NCBI GenBank assembly: GCA_963170055.1
Contig: CAUJGJ010000185.1
Span: 2,239,275-2,303,274 of the forward strand
Direction of reading: 5' to 3'
DNA length: 64,000 nt
Source of the DNA: Halisarca cf. caerulea
Lineage: Eukaryota; Porifera; Demospongiae; Chondrillida; Halisarcidae
Shown here: in pieces, positions 45,652-57,154 of the stretch
Numbering within the stretch: position 1 is the first letter of the stretch
How the letters are laid out: the number at the start of each line of letters is the position of its first letter
Notes under the pieces: generated by a model
What the model was told of the DNA's origin: nothing
The model's input: only the letters and a program-made list of their open reading frames with translations
The model's database searches: none
Position numbers and translations under genes: made by a program

Positions 45652-46002
45652 TATACTGGAATCAGTCCCATTTTCTTTTATTCCAGCCAGTTGTGACCTG
45701 TGTTTCCTCAAACTCATAACACAGCAACCATGAGTCATGAATATTATTGACCACAATTTGGGCCAGAAGAATCCGATTGGTTGAGTGTTCCACAATCCAA
45801 GTGACTATAGCTGGACCCATGTTCCCCTTTCCTGCTCCTGGCTTTTCCGAATACGGTTTGTAAGTTAACATCTGTATCGCTGCTAGACAGAATGGATGTA
45901 ATTGTTCACTGCTGCTGTGCTATAGGAAGCCGCCGAGTCGACATGGTGCAAAGTAAGGTGAATGATAGAGAAGAAGTTAACATTGTCACTGTACATCATA
46001 TA

Positions 46003-46176
46003 CAGCGGAACCTCTTATAGCAAACTCCCCTAACAGCAGAAACCTCTCTATAACAAACTGTTTTGGTGGGACCAGATAGATTGCTCTGTATGTAAAACAA
46101 CCTCTGAATTGTGAAAACCTCTGTACAGCAAACTGTTTTTCAGGTCCCAAAGGTCTGTTATAGAGAGGTTCCACTG
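46003..46176. repeat. CAGTGGAACCTCT element, C2 copy 2
   Basis: Part of the extra tandem unit in C2. It starts CAGCGGAACCTCTTATAG and ends AGAGAGGTTCCACTG. Confidence 0.75.
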
Positions 46177-47212
46177 TACACTGGAATTAGTCCCATTTTC
46201 TTTTATTCCAGCCAGCTTGACCCCTCTTTGAGGTAAACCATGCTAATGTGGGTGTGCCTTGGCTTCATGTGTGTAGGGTATGCCTCAAACTGATAACACA
46301 GCAACCACAAGTCATGAATACCATTGACCAGAACTTAGGTCAGAAGAATTCAATTGGTCGATTGTTACACAATCCACGTGACTGTTGTTGGACCCGTGTC
46401 TCCCTTTCCTGCTCCTGGCACTTGCGTACAAATGTGGGTCACAGCTGGACTAGTGCACAACATGCACATGGTACACTGACTACAATGTACCAATGTCAAG
46501 GTTGCTCAAAGGGTAGCACCTTCCTCTACAGATGACCTCAACATATGCACACAACCACACACATCCATCCAGGCATGGTGCTTGCATACTGTGGACAATC
46601 ACAGAATGTACAGATCACACTCAACTACAACAGAACGTACACTCACTACCAAGTACAGATGTTGGGAGGACCTACACATGGTAGCATGTAGAAAACAGAG
46701 AGATAAAAGCTAGCTCTTTGGAAGGGGGGGGGGGGGGGGGGTTGGCAAACATACGTACATGCTTGTGTGAAGTGTATCATACTAGTCTTATACGTACGTA
46801 TGTACAAATTTCTGGGAAAGCTGTTTCTTTAGTTCCTATGTAGAGATGGTTAACCTTAGTACACACATTAGGTACATTTTCAGAGGTGTTTGTCGAATGA
46901 AGGTTACGAGATCAAAACACATGCAATCTCAAAGGAAGTGGTAGAAAGCACCACACACCATGCCTGAGGTATAGCAATGCACCATCACTGGTAGCCTTGT
47001 TCCAGCACTGGGAATACCTATACATCCCCTCCTTCTTCTAGCCTAAAGGAAACCTAGTGTGGTGATGGTGTGAGCATGAGTGTGGACAATACATGTACAA
47101 ATACCTGTACACAATTACATGAAACTGATACTTGACCTAAAGTAATGAAGTCACCGAACCACAATACACTGACCTGAGTTCAAGCCGTCAATAAATACAA
47201 CTAACCCACCCT

Positions 47213-48042
47213 TTAAGTTATACAACTTCAGCCTAGCATGCCGCCTGTATACAATGAAAACATTTTGATTAGAAAGCTGTGTTTGAGGGCATATCATTTA
47301 TAAAGAAAATTAATAATTTTGGTAGAATAAATAATAATTGGCGAATTGCTACATAATTTGCCAACTTGCCCACTTAAAATCCTCACAAAAAATTCCAGCT
47401 ATACTGTAGTTCAAAGTATTTGCAATCACACATCACTGTTGCAGTACACTATTATGTAAGTGTAACAGCATGGATAATAGTGCTGTACGTACACACATAT
47501 GTATGTACATACGTACGTACATATGAATAATATTATTATTAGGAGCACATTTCAGTGAAATTACACATTTTCATGATATCACCATAAAAGATATGGTTCA
47601 CAAATGGTACTTTCCACACTCTTAACACAGTGACTTCCCTTCCACTTTACATCAACTTAGACAATCAGCGTGACTATAATAAGGACAATATTCTTAGATA
47701 AGCTGCCTTTTCTTGAGATGTCTACCAAAAGGCCATTAGAATAATGAAAATGTACTGTGAAGGTCAAACAAAAGGGGACAGAAGCCTCCCAGTGAGTAAT
47801 CACAATATTTTGTTGTCCACATGCAGTATGTATGTACGTATGTCACAAAACACATACGTACATACGTACATATATATGTTTTATACACAATGACCTTAAA
47901 GCAAACCTACGTATTTCTATGATGTACATGACTGGTGATTAAAATCAAATTACGTAGTACTACATATGTATGTACATACATACATACATGCATCCTGCTA
48001 CAAACAACATACATGAATGCTATAACACCCTTCAAATCCTAG
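47213..48042. other. no gene recognised
   Basis: Unique, AT-rich DNA right of the C2 breakpoint, with GTACATAC/GTATGTAC short palindromic repeats. No NACHT-like text is present, which is why C2 appears orphaned. Confidence 0.5.
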
Positions 48043-48206
48043 CATGAATCATTCTGTCACAGCAAATGCCAGACAAATGAAGAAGCCACTGGAGTTTAAA
48101 CAGCATTACTTTCAATCTATTCAAAGCCTTGACAAGGAAGTGCAGAGCACTCTATTCGCCTCAGTAGTAAAAAGAGAGATGAGCATACCAGAACTCCAGC
48201 TAGAAG
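48043..48206 (+). CDS. unrecognised plus-strand exon
   Basis: Acceptor CCCTTCAAATCCTAG and donor GAAG|GTAAGAG bound an open segment reading MKKPLEFKQHYFQSIQSLDK and then STLFASVVKREMSIPELQLE. The amphipathic text looks like a real protein, but I cannot name the family. It enters in phase 2 and leaves in phase 1. Confidence 0.45.
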
Positions 48207-48370
48207 GTAAGAGGAGACAACTTTGAAATCAATCAAGGAGGCTTTCTTAGGTGAGTCAAAGTAATAGACAGGAATTGGTAGCCATGCATTTATGCATACA
48301 TGACCTTCCCAGCCCCTACCCCACCCCAAGTGATTTACGTATGTCATGGTTTTAAGATATCGCTATCCAT

Positions 48371-48530
48371 GTACCGTATATGTCAAAATAGAAGCCGGGC
48401 TCAAATACGTAGAAGCCAGGTGTCAGCTAAACCTTTCTTTGATAGAAGCCGGGTGTCAGCTAAGCATTTCTTTAATAGAAGCTGGGGCTCGAATATATAC
48501 ACCTGGTTCAAATACACACTGGGTATATAG
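48371..48530. repeat. tandem GAAGCCGGGTGTCAGCTAA repeats
   Basis: Three imperfect AGAAGCCGGG..TCAGCTAA units starting at CCGTATATGTCAAAATAGAA, a decayed short repeat. Confidence 0.5.
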
Positions 48531-49269
48531 TCCTGTGATGAAATGAAAAGCTTTTCCACTATAGGAGGCATGATTTTCGGGTGCCAATACCACGGCAGAG
48601 TATCTATAATTAAGAGAAGGTCAGCTACGTAAGTATGTCTGAAATAATGCCATGTGACGTAGAATTCCAGTCAAAAGCGATAGAGTTTGAAGCGACAACA
48701 TCAAACAACATCTTCCTCTTTCTATATGGAAAGTGTGAGCTGATCGTTCTCTACTCTCACTTAAAGTTCCTTCTCTAACAAGTGGGTATACAAGCAGCCT
48801 TGTATGGTGCTTTCTAACAACACTTTCTTTTTTGGACTGGATTTCTATTCGGACATACAAGGTACATGCAGAAGTACTTTACCTGTATATCAGAAATCTA
48901 CAATATACTGTACAGCGCTAAATTTTTGAGAAGCCAAACTTTTGTGGTTGGCCATTTTGAAATATTCCCGGAAACAAACTTCATGGGTCTGTTATTCAGC
49001 TTAAGGGTTGCTAGGCAGCTGCTACCTACCGAACAGTGTACCAGTTTTTTTCGGTTGACAAATTTGGCATTCGTACTCATTCTTCAAAAACACAAAAGTT
49101 AAGCTCCTCAAAAAATTGTGAATACTACTTTGTTTTCTCTTCATTGTATCCATTTAAATAATTAGAAAAATATTTCAACATGTTGTACTATTACATGTAG
49201 ATGTGTGAACCTTAAGAGCTGGGACGAGGCAGAAACAAAATATCCTGGCTATGTCAGAGATGAAGCATA

Positions 49270-49518
49270 ATGATTGGAAAAGTTCCTCACAAAAAAATCA
49301 GGGTCAAAAATGGTCTCACAGACATCTTTAAGGAATTGTGCCAAGCTTCTGTAAACAGTCTCAACAACGAGAACAGTTCAGAAATCACTGTCAATGGCTC
49401 CAAAGTGTATTTTGTGCAGACACCATACACAGAATTCACCAAGGACACCATCAGTGAAGCCATGCCTTCATTCAAAGGAGCAGCACTGATAATTAGTGGA
49501 GATTGTAATTATAAGCAG
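49270..49518 (+). CDS. unrecognised plus-strand exon (KNGLTDIFKEL)
   Basis: The frame reads VKNGLTDIFKELCQASVNSL, then ITVNGSKVYFVQTPYTEFTK and MPSFKGAALIISGDCNYKQ, ending at AAGCAG|GTATGTG in phase 0. Alternation of hydrophobic strands suggests a folded domain. The 5-prime side may be an ATG at 49270 or an acceptor close before it. It may share a gene with 48043-48206 on the same strand. Family not recognised. Confidence 0.45.
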
Positions 49519-49949
49519 GTATGTGATACGCTTGTACGTATCGATGCACCATTATACGTATAAGTATTCATTACATCACCCATAAAATGTTTCACCGACA
49601 GGTCACTAGCATAGCTCAAAATACATACAATCACCAACTTAATTTTTCAGTACTGTATGATAAGGTAACACAGGGTATTTCAGATTGCAGGTTAAATTTT
49701 AATCACTCATTTAAAAACAGTTCAAAATCTTTAGTTTACATTCTTGTCCTTAAAGTGGTAATTCAAACTTTAGGATGATTCAAATTACAAAGGTAAACTT
49801 AATCACAAGATAAATTGAAGCTTGCAACTAGCAAAACTTAAATTAAGTGATTTGTGACCATGTAACGTACATAATAATTTGCCTCTACCTGGGGAGAAGA
49901 GGAGGAAGACACATTATTATTCAAATCGAGGAATACAATGTGCTATAAA

Positions 49950-50190
49950 AGAAAAGCCTCGGATACAGGGTTAACCCCACAGTGTAGTGCACGGCTTGGT
50001 ATGAGCCAAAGAGCACTACAGGGCCCTGGCAAGGCCAGAAGGAAACGGTGTCATCATTACAAAACTGGTGAACATGGGGTGAACAGCAGTTGCAAAATTC
50101 GCATAAGGGTTCTCCGCTGCTGTCACCGTCTTCAACGCTTCTGAAATACTCATTACACCGCTCCTTCCATTGGAGCGGTGTAATGAATAT
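49950..50190. repeat. dispersed repeat, copy 2, with terminal hairpin
   Basis: Counterpart of 17222-17457. The right end has a local hairpin, CATTACACCGCTCCTTCCATTGGAGCGGTGTAATG (arms CATTACACCGCTCC and GGAGCGGTGTAATG) at about 50151-50186. Confidence 0.6.
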
Positions 50191-50414
50191 TGTGTGACTG
50201 TATACTAATTACCTGGTCTAATTCTATATATACGATCGAAAGGAAAACCCATCCCCATTGTACCTAAAGTAATGCAGCGTTACAGTAACTTGGAACAGGG
50301 TCGATATCTTTCCCCACAGCCATGCAAACTGTCTAGCCATGCTTGCCATTAATTGTTGAATACCTAGTAGTACGTAATTCACGTACGTACATTACTAATA
50401 AAGAACAAAGCTTG

Positions 50415-50634
50415 TCACTTGCTGTTGGCACTGCAGGAACTGCTTAATTTAGTCTCCCAATCCAAGTTACCCAACTTTACTCCACATGTTAAAGAACGAG
50501 TTCCACGTATAGATTTCACTGACAAGGCCGGGTAGAAATCTTCATTGTTATCGTGACTCGAGTTAGAACTACAATTTAACATGGATGGTACAAAGCCCTC
50601 CAGAGACAGAGATCTCACCTGTTATCCTCCTCGA
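50415..50634 (-). CDS. possible terminal exon (DWETKLSSSC)
   Basis: After AGGATAACAG the minus strand reads RSLSLEGFVPSMLNCSSNSS, then YPALSVKSIRGTRSL..GVKLGNLDWETKL and a stop. It looks like the C-terminal exon of a nuclear or cytosolic protein; I recognise no domain. Lies downstream of the segment at 50835-51050. Confidence 0.4.
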
Positions 50635-50834
50635 TCGATTTATTATTAAACGTCTTAGACAGCATACCATTAGGGCTAGCATGATAGTTCGTCCTAACAC
50701 AGAGGCCTTCACCGCGGTGCCCATGCGCGCGTCCATTTTTCGACAGCTGTTATTAGTACGTTGATGTGACGTGTTAGTGGCAATTGCGTAATACTATTGT
50801 AATTGCAAATTAATAATAACAGTATTTACATACC

Positions 50835-51050
50835 TTCTTATTGAATGATGCTTTTACCACTGATGATATGAAGACTCTGGCATGGAGTGCCAAGGAGTTA
50901 AATACCATCTCCATGACACTGAGCTCCTTCTCATTGGCAGTGCTCTGTAGCATAGCCAAAGCTGCCGAGTTTGTAAATGTATTCTCGGAACATCTGCAAC
51001 ATGTTGAAACAATTTTTGCTTGAAATAATGGATCCCCTCTGCAGCTACAG
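50835..51050 (-). CDS. possible exon (TFTNSAALAMLQSTANEKEL)
   Basis: The minus-strand frame reads ENTFTNSAALAMLQSTANEK and then ELSVMEMVFNSLALHARVFI and SSVVKASFNKK, helix-like text. Donor candidates follow FNKK (AAG|GTATGT at about 50832). No domain recognised. It may precede the terminal exon at 50634. Confidence 0.4.
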
Positions 51051-51140
51051 CAAGGTTTGATATGTGTCTTGTGTTTGTACAGTCATGCATGATGCATGCA
51101 TCATGATCAGCTGATCTAGTCTGGTGCAGCCAGCCCATGC

Positions 51141-51141
51141 A

Positions 51142-51177
<36 letters not shown>

Positions 51178-51286
51178 ATAGTGTACGTATGTTGCAATGA
51201 TGGCCAGCGGATCCCAGCTAGGTTATATATATTTGTACTTGTATAATAATAATTATTCATAAATATATATATCTAGATCTATATGC

Positions 51287-51328
<42 letters not shown>
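51141..51328. repeat. (TA)n microsatellites
   Basis: TA runs at 51141-51180 and 51290-51328. Confidence 0.9.
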
Positions 51329-51330
<2 letters not shown>

Positions 51331-51498
51331 AAATTAAAAAAATAATGCAGTGCATGCATGCATATACTATTATGCATGTACATTAATATAATACAGTTTG
51401 CATGTATAAACAGAAATTTGTTTTATATAATTATTACATAATTATAAAAATAATATTATCATAAGAGTACTATATAGTGTTCTTATAATAATTCTGAT

Positions 51499-52272
51499 AT
51501 GATTGAGCTCAATTATGCCTATGATCAAATGTCCGGGACTCAGTCTCAAGAGCTGATTGTTGGTAGCCTCCTACAAAGAATCAGGAGCATGCATATGATT
51601 GCCCCTCCCGTATCTTCCCTGGGTCTCCGCATGGATGGTGGCACCATCCCTATAGCAGTGAGCCTACGTTTGGGTACGCCCGTGTGTCACCCTCGAGCTC
51701 ACCTTTGCATCCAATGTGGTGTTCCAGTGGATGAGACTGCTGTTCATGCCCTGAGCTGCCGCTAGAGTAGAGGGCAACATGTTCGCCACAATGCAATGAA
51801 TGATGTCATCTGTAGAAGCCTAAGTGCAGCATGCATGTGTGTACTCTGCCAAATGGAGCCGCACTCCTTGGTCCGCAGTGATGGGAAACGACCAGATGGG
51901 GCTACCATGAATCCATGGAAGAGTGGGTGTCCCTGGTCTAGGATGCAACCTGCTCAGATACCTACACCCCCTCCTATGTGCATAAGGCTTGCTGCCAGCA
52001 GAGCAGCTAGGTGCTGTAACATTGCTGAAATGGCAGAAAACTGAAAATCAGCACAGTACACTCACTTGCAGTCAACCCACTTGTTTGTGCCGGTCTCAGC
52101 AGAGATGTCATGGGGTCTTTGGAGGCTGCATGAGGGACAGAACTGGAGAGCCTGATGCATTCCAGCATCTGTTGCAAAGGTTGTCTGTGGCAATCCAGCG
52201 AGGTATAACGCAATCTCAATCGTGGGGACCTTCAAGCCAAGACTATATATCATTTACCAGTGACTCGATCTA
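51499..52272 (+). pseudogene. degenerate retroelement polyprotein C-terminus, plus copy
   Basis: Text in changing frames matches the C-terminal part of reverse-transcriptase proteins common in sponges and cnidarians: AVSLRLGTPVCHPRAHLCIQ with CGVPVDE...HALSCR, then SDGKRPDGATMNPWKSGCPW (an RPD-type endonuclease-like signature), and QRLSVAIQRG near the end. Stops after SCR and later frame changes show decay. It is followed by a TA microsatellite. Confidence 0.6.
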
Positions 52273-52304
52273 ACTGATATATAGCCAGTTTATTTTGTAT
52301 ATAG

Positions 52305-52309
<5 letters not shown>

Positions 52310-52366
<57 letters not shown>
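52310..52366. repeat. (TA)n microsatellite
   Basis: A TA run between the plus and minus retroelement fragments. Confidence 0.95.
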
Positions 52367-52370
<4 letters not shown>

Positions 52371-52539
52371 TTTTATTTTATTTATATACATATATTTCAA
52401 GCAAAACATAGAACAAAACAAAACAGAAGGAAACAATAAACAGCTAACTACAATCTAAACTACAGACAAACCAACACTCGAAATAAAGCAACAAATAGAA
52501 GAGAAACAGAGAAATCAATCAAAAGAACAAATACAACTA

Positions 52540-52852
52540 TCAGAAGTTAATCTAGTAGGCTTAAATGTTCCCATGATTGAAATCGAATTTCCCTGTTGCA
52601 CCGCTACTGAAATTCTCTGGATCAAATGTTGGTATGCATTTGGTTCGCCAGATCTTGTGGCAATTTTCCGTGCAATCTCTCGAAGAAACCTTATGGTGTC
52701 TGTGCCCATTGCTCCAGTCGTCTCTATGGAAACTGGTGCAAAAAAGTGACTCCCCTCCAGGTGGGAGTACTGGCTAGTTTTCCTCCTCTCTGCCTGATCA
52801 GCCACAGCACCTGCTCTGCTTGCAGCAAGGCCCTGGTATGATTGTGCATATG
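52540..52852 (-). pseudogene. degenerate retroelement C-terminus, minus copy
   Basis: The minus strand reads GLAASRAGAVADQAERRKTS, then HFFAPVSIETTGAMGTDTIR and QRISVAVQQGN. It is the same protein region as 51950-52270 but inverted, so the two fragments face each other across a TA array. The frame is open for about 110 codons here, so it is less damaged than the plus copy. The main reverse transcriptase body is absent. Confidence 0.6.
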
Positions 52853-52861
52853 TATTAGAAC

Positions 52862-52867
52862 ATATAT

Positions 52868-52960
<93 letters not shown>
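52862..52960. repeat. (TA)n microsatellite
   Basis: A TA run at the 5-prime edge of the minus retroelement fragment. Confidence 0.95.
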
Positions 52961-52961
<1 letters not shown>

Positions 52962-54139
52962 CAATAACATGTAAATATAAATCATTTATATCGAACAAGT
53001 GCAATACACACCAGAAATCCAAATGAAAACAATAAGAAGAGCAGAAAGTGTGATCTTGGCTACACGAGACTATTCCAACCATAGAAAACATTATACACAC
53101 ACAGATCCGAGTTTCTATATGTACAAGTTATGTTATGTACGTACGTGTTAATAATAACTATGTAAGTTGCCAATATATAGCTATTGGTTAGAATATAACA
53201 TTTGGTGTACATGGTATTATCACATACAGTTTTTACTTCCACCAGTTGTAAGTGGGTTAAAGTGCAAGGAGTATTGTACAAGGAGAAGGAAGATGCCATT
53301 GTTTTGTTAAAAGACAAGTAGATAAGAGCAGATGTGCCAACATTGGCAAGATTCAAGCTTAAAGTTGTAATTTAAATTAGGATGCCCATCTGCAACAGTC
53401 AAACTACTAACCACATGCAGACTACTATCATGAACACTACCATATACATGCTCTACTAGAGAGTTAACACATGCATATTAACCTATAACATGCTATAGAC
53501 CTGGGTCATGCATCCTTTGCTATGTATATACCATCCAATACTATGAATCTGAGTGACGAGCTAAACCAAAGATGTTGAGGCAGTATAGCTATACAAGATC
53601 CCGACTACATGTCTGCTATCTAATGCATGCGTTATGACAACAGTCCTAATTATACGCATAATAATTCACAAGCACTGGACCAGGTGAAAGAATAAAACCT
53701 AATGGTAATGCCCTCACAATACCTGCCTCCATATTAGTATATGACCATAGGTAAATACTAATGTACCTATGGTATGACATGCAGCATGATTGTGTATAAT
53801 GCATCAGTACACCCACTCAAAACTTACAACACTGTTGCATTTAATGCAACAGTGTTGTAATTCTATACCTGTAATTCGGATGGTTAGCAGTAGTAGCTGT
53901 AGCACTTGAATTGTAAAAAATGGGGTGTTGATAGAAAAGAGTGGTACTACGTAAACAATCCGGACCATTAATTTTTTAAATTAATTATGATACTAACGAA
54001 TGAATATAATTAATACCTGGTAAGAAGCCTCAAAGTGTATAAAGATTAGCGTGCAATAACGAAATATAGGTGACATGCCAGTAATATACTTAATTTTCAC
54101 AAAGCTATAGAATATAGAAATTCAGTTAAAGTTACAGAC
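52961..54139. other. no gene recognised
   Basis: It contains short open frames and a GCAACAGTGTTGTA hairpin near 53832-53862. Nothing supports an exon. Confidence 0.4.
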
Positions 54140-54142
54140 CTA

Positions 54143-54503
54143 CTAAGGGGTACTGATTTGCGCCTCAGCTGTTGCCAGGACAATGTTGTCTGTGTCTATG
54201 ACATGCTTCTTAGGTCTGCATGGAGCCATGCACGAATAGCAGTAATCGATGATCTTAGGAGGCTGAAGCGCAGAGAGCATCTGATCCAAGAGATCACCTT
54301 GAAGTACGGCATTCCTTAACTGAGTTTGCGAACTGAATGAGATTGGCCAATCTCTTGTAAAAGATAGTGGCTGCTGGACCACTGCCACCAGTAACGGAGA
54401 ATACTAACGGGGTAAATGAGGCGTGCTCAATTTCCGCGAACACGTTGATCATATAGGCCCTCCTCTTTTCGATCACGTTCATTTCTTCTGAAAAGCGCTC
54501 CAT
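54143..54503 (-). pseudogene. retroelement-derived fragment (HASFTPLVFSVTGG)
   Basis: The minus strand reads VFAEIEHASFTPLVFSVTGG, then GPAATIFYKRLANLI, followed by a frame shift into CRPKKHVIDTDNIVLATAEA. This region occurs at the C-terminus of reverse-transcriptase proteins in cnidarian and sponge genomes. It is frame-broken and lacks the polymerase domain. Confidence 0.55.
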
Positions 54504-54780
54504 TGCTGGTTGAGTGGTTACTTGACGCTAAGCTTACATCGAAAAATACGTACTGTTACAGTAACAGTTTTACATTTCTTCAAACCACAAAATGCCCCAG
54601 GCCCTTGCTGCAGCTGGCTGATTATATACATGACCATTATTATACTATCTATACTATAACCTGCCTGCATTGTAATTCGACTAATAGAAAGAGCCCACGA
54701 TGTGGTATAAATTGAGATATTTTACTTCTGAGTCAAAAACCGCGCTATTTTGCAATTAAAGTTGTTTCCAGCGTGGCCGA

Positions 54781-54847
54781 ATGATCGATATAATGAGCCT
54801 ATTGGAGCAGGCATTCTTTGTTATTTTCCTGAGTCTTGATGTCCAAG
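54781..54847 (+). CDS. candidate first exon with signal peptide
   Basis: An ATG opens MIDIMSLLEQAFFVIFLSLD and ends CAAG|GTTAGT in phase 1. A hydrophobic core after a short N-terminus and a phase 1 exit are typical of first exons of secreted or membrane proteins. No partner exon is certain; the exon at 63761 also enters in phase 1 but is 9 kb away. Confidence 0.4.
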
Positions 54848-54863
54848 GTTAGTTGCCAATGGT

Positions 54864-54959
54864 TAGTCTCGTACCCAGACACTTTTCTTTCTCCGTTTTC
54901 ATCGTTATCAGCTAGTTGATTGAAAACGGAGGGGAGAATAGGGTCTGGTTACGAGACTA
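54864..54959. mobile_element. TAGTCTCG mini-element with 9-bp target duplication
   Basis: The ends TAGTCTCGTACCCAGAC and GTCTGGTTACGAGACTA are inverted, and GCCAATGGT is present on both sides (54855-54863 and 54960-54968). It shares termini with the helicase-bearing element at 6090-6887. No coding capacity. Confidence 0.8.
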
Positions 54960-55610
54960 GCCAATGGTCGGAACTTAAGGTTACGACAAAAAACGTTATG
55001 TACATGACATTGTCAGCATGCAGTCGTGAAACACCAATTATGGAGTCATGAAAACAGTTGTTTGCGTCCATAATATTGACCGTAACCCTCTTTTCCCACC
55101 ATATCCTAGTATGGTATAACTGCAGCATGCAGCTGAGATATATATAGAGAGAGAGACACCACCATTATTGCCAAAAGTTACATTAAATCAAAATATAATC
55201 ATGCATGCGGCAATAAGGGAAGTCTGATATGGGGTTTAAATACCCAGGACACAGAGTTCCCGATAGAATAGATGCTGCAGGCTGTGGGTGAAACAAGCGC
55301 TGCAGCTATTCTGTTCGGCTCTGGCAGGGCCGAGAGAAGGAAGTTCTACTAGCTGACCCCATAAAGTTCGCGAATTGCGAGAGGGGTTCAATAGTTGGGG
55401 CAGCTGGCAATCCTCCACATCGTCATAATCACAATTTAAATAAAATGTATAGATCATGACTCTATAATTGGTGTTACAGTAACATTATTCGGTCACATCA
55501 GAATTCGATCGGGTGCCCATGCATGCATTTTTCCACAACCGCTAGGCGCAAGTCAATGGATCTAGTACTAGAAAATTCCTCTTCATAAACTATATTTGCT
55601 GACTAGACAA

Positions 55611-56640
55611 GACTTGCACACGTCGAAGTACGGCAGAGCTCTCGTCCATTTTAGACAGTCACTGTGACCGAATACTTCACTATAATATTATTCTGAATCA
55701 GTCATTTTCAACAAAATTAAGACACAATAGCTTGCAATTCATTTCTTCGGCAAAGAAACCAGATAGAATACGTGCAGGTGTTAGGTACATATTTATAGGT
55801 CCTAGCATACTCAACTGAGTTTTGAGCAAAAGCGCTTTTCATCCGCCGAGAACACAGCGTCGGGTGTTTCCATCCTCCTGAACAACAACTTACTAGGTCA
55901 CGCACGAAGACTGTCATTAGAATTGGAACAAATTAACCGCTCTAACTCTGCACGGAGTGCTGTAGCAGCCATGAAATATTGGTCCAGGAGAACTATTTGT
56001 ACATCCTTAAGGCAAATCATACTGCATGAACTTTGGAGGGAAATGGTTAATATTCCTTGTTTGAGTTATGCTTCGATGATTATACAATGTTCACTGCAGC
56101 CACTTGCCTGATTATAGTATAAAATTAGTCTCAGACTGCAATGGATGTAACATATTATATTAGGCAAGTGGCAGTGAATTAACATGTAGATCATCGAAGC
56201 ATAACTCACACAAGGAATAACCATTTCCCTCCGAAGTGCTGTTTTGCCTTAATTAAGGAATCATTGTACAAATAGTTTTTTCAGTTATATTTTCCAGCGC
56301 TGCTATACAGCACTCTGTGCAGAGTTAGTCTAAGAGCGGTTTATCCCAATTCTAATCAATGTCTTCCTGCATGACAGATTTGGAATTTTGTTGTTGCTCA
56401 GGTGGATGGAAACACCCGCTGTGTTCTTGGCGGATGAAAAGCGCTTTTGCCCAAAACTTGAGTATGCTAGAAATTATGTGTATATGTATACCATATGGTT
56501 TCTTTGCCGAAGAAAAGAATTGCAAGCTAGTGTCTGTCAGTGAATTATGTTGAAAACGACCGAGTGATTCAGAAGTCGGTCACAGTCTAGATCTACTGAA
56601 AATGGACGAGAGCCCTGCCGTACTTCGATGTGTGCAAGTC
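55611..56640. repeat. large inverted repeat with 0.5-kb arms
   Basis: The left arm (55611-56109) and right arm (56162-56640) are inverted copies around a 52-bp spacer. Matching text includes GGATGGAAACACCCG.../ CGGGTGTTTCCATCC and TTTCTTTGCCGAAGAA/ TTCTTCGGCAAAGAAA. Divergence is moderate with small indels. Open frames in each arm (GGWKHP..CS.RMKSAFAQN) mirror each other. Confidence 0.85.
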
Positions 56641-57122
56641 ATTAAATAGAGTACTGAAACACTTTCCACTCACTTTTGGTCTGTATCGTACATGCAGTCA
56701 CACGGTTCGCGTCGATCAGAATTAATCTCAGCGTCTATATATATCACCTCCATGTTCTTTTCACTTTGTCTGTCCCTGTTGTAACTGTGACTTGTCTTTA
56801 TTCAATGACATGCATTCTTTACCCATTATAGTTTCAAATTCCTCTCACATTAATTAAAATCAGACCCCATTTATTAGTTAAACTTGCATATTATTAATTT
56901 TTTTCTGTATTTACAATGGGCACACAAGTTCCACATACATTTTCATTTCATGCAGCCAGTTTTCGCATTTCTTACAACTTATAAATCCTTATAATATTAT
57001 ACAGACTCATATGCCATCTTTTTCTGCACCCATGCACCAACCCCTCTGTTAATTATGACCACATGCACCAGCTCATGGTGGTAGACCGTCAGTCAGTTTT
57101 GTCAATGTAAAATATTATAATG

Positions 57123-57154
<32 letters not shown>

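Larger units (their letters stand above)
40915..47212 (-). repeat. segmental duplication C2 of the NLR tail module
   Basis: This is collinear with 22231-27215. It keeps Pro-rich exons (about 40920-41013 and 41795-41880), the acidic Ser-rich exon (start 42767), the LRR-like WYKLL segment (42860-43085), the RHETKASALH segment (43546-43780), the Cys segment (43907-44110), the acidic LRR exon (44573-44692) and the hydrophobic segment (45081-45260). It differs by frameshifts, an inserted pair of inverted repeats (43247-43498 and 44115-44505) and an extra tandem copy of about 540 bp (45300-45840). No NACHT or further LRR exon lies upstream, so it reads as the 3-prime end of a truncated gene. Confidence 0.75.

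Noticed and set aside
55717..56553. Two similar small proteins (GGWKHP...RMKSAFAQN) on opposite strands
   Set aside because: They are the two arms of the inverted repeat; neither has a start or splice context.
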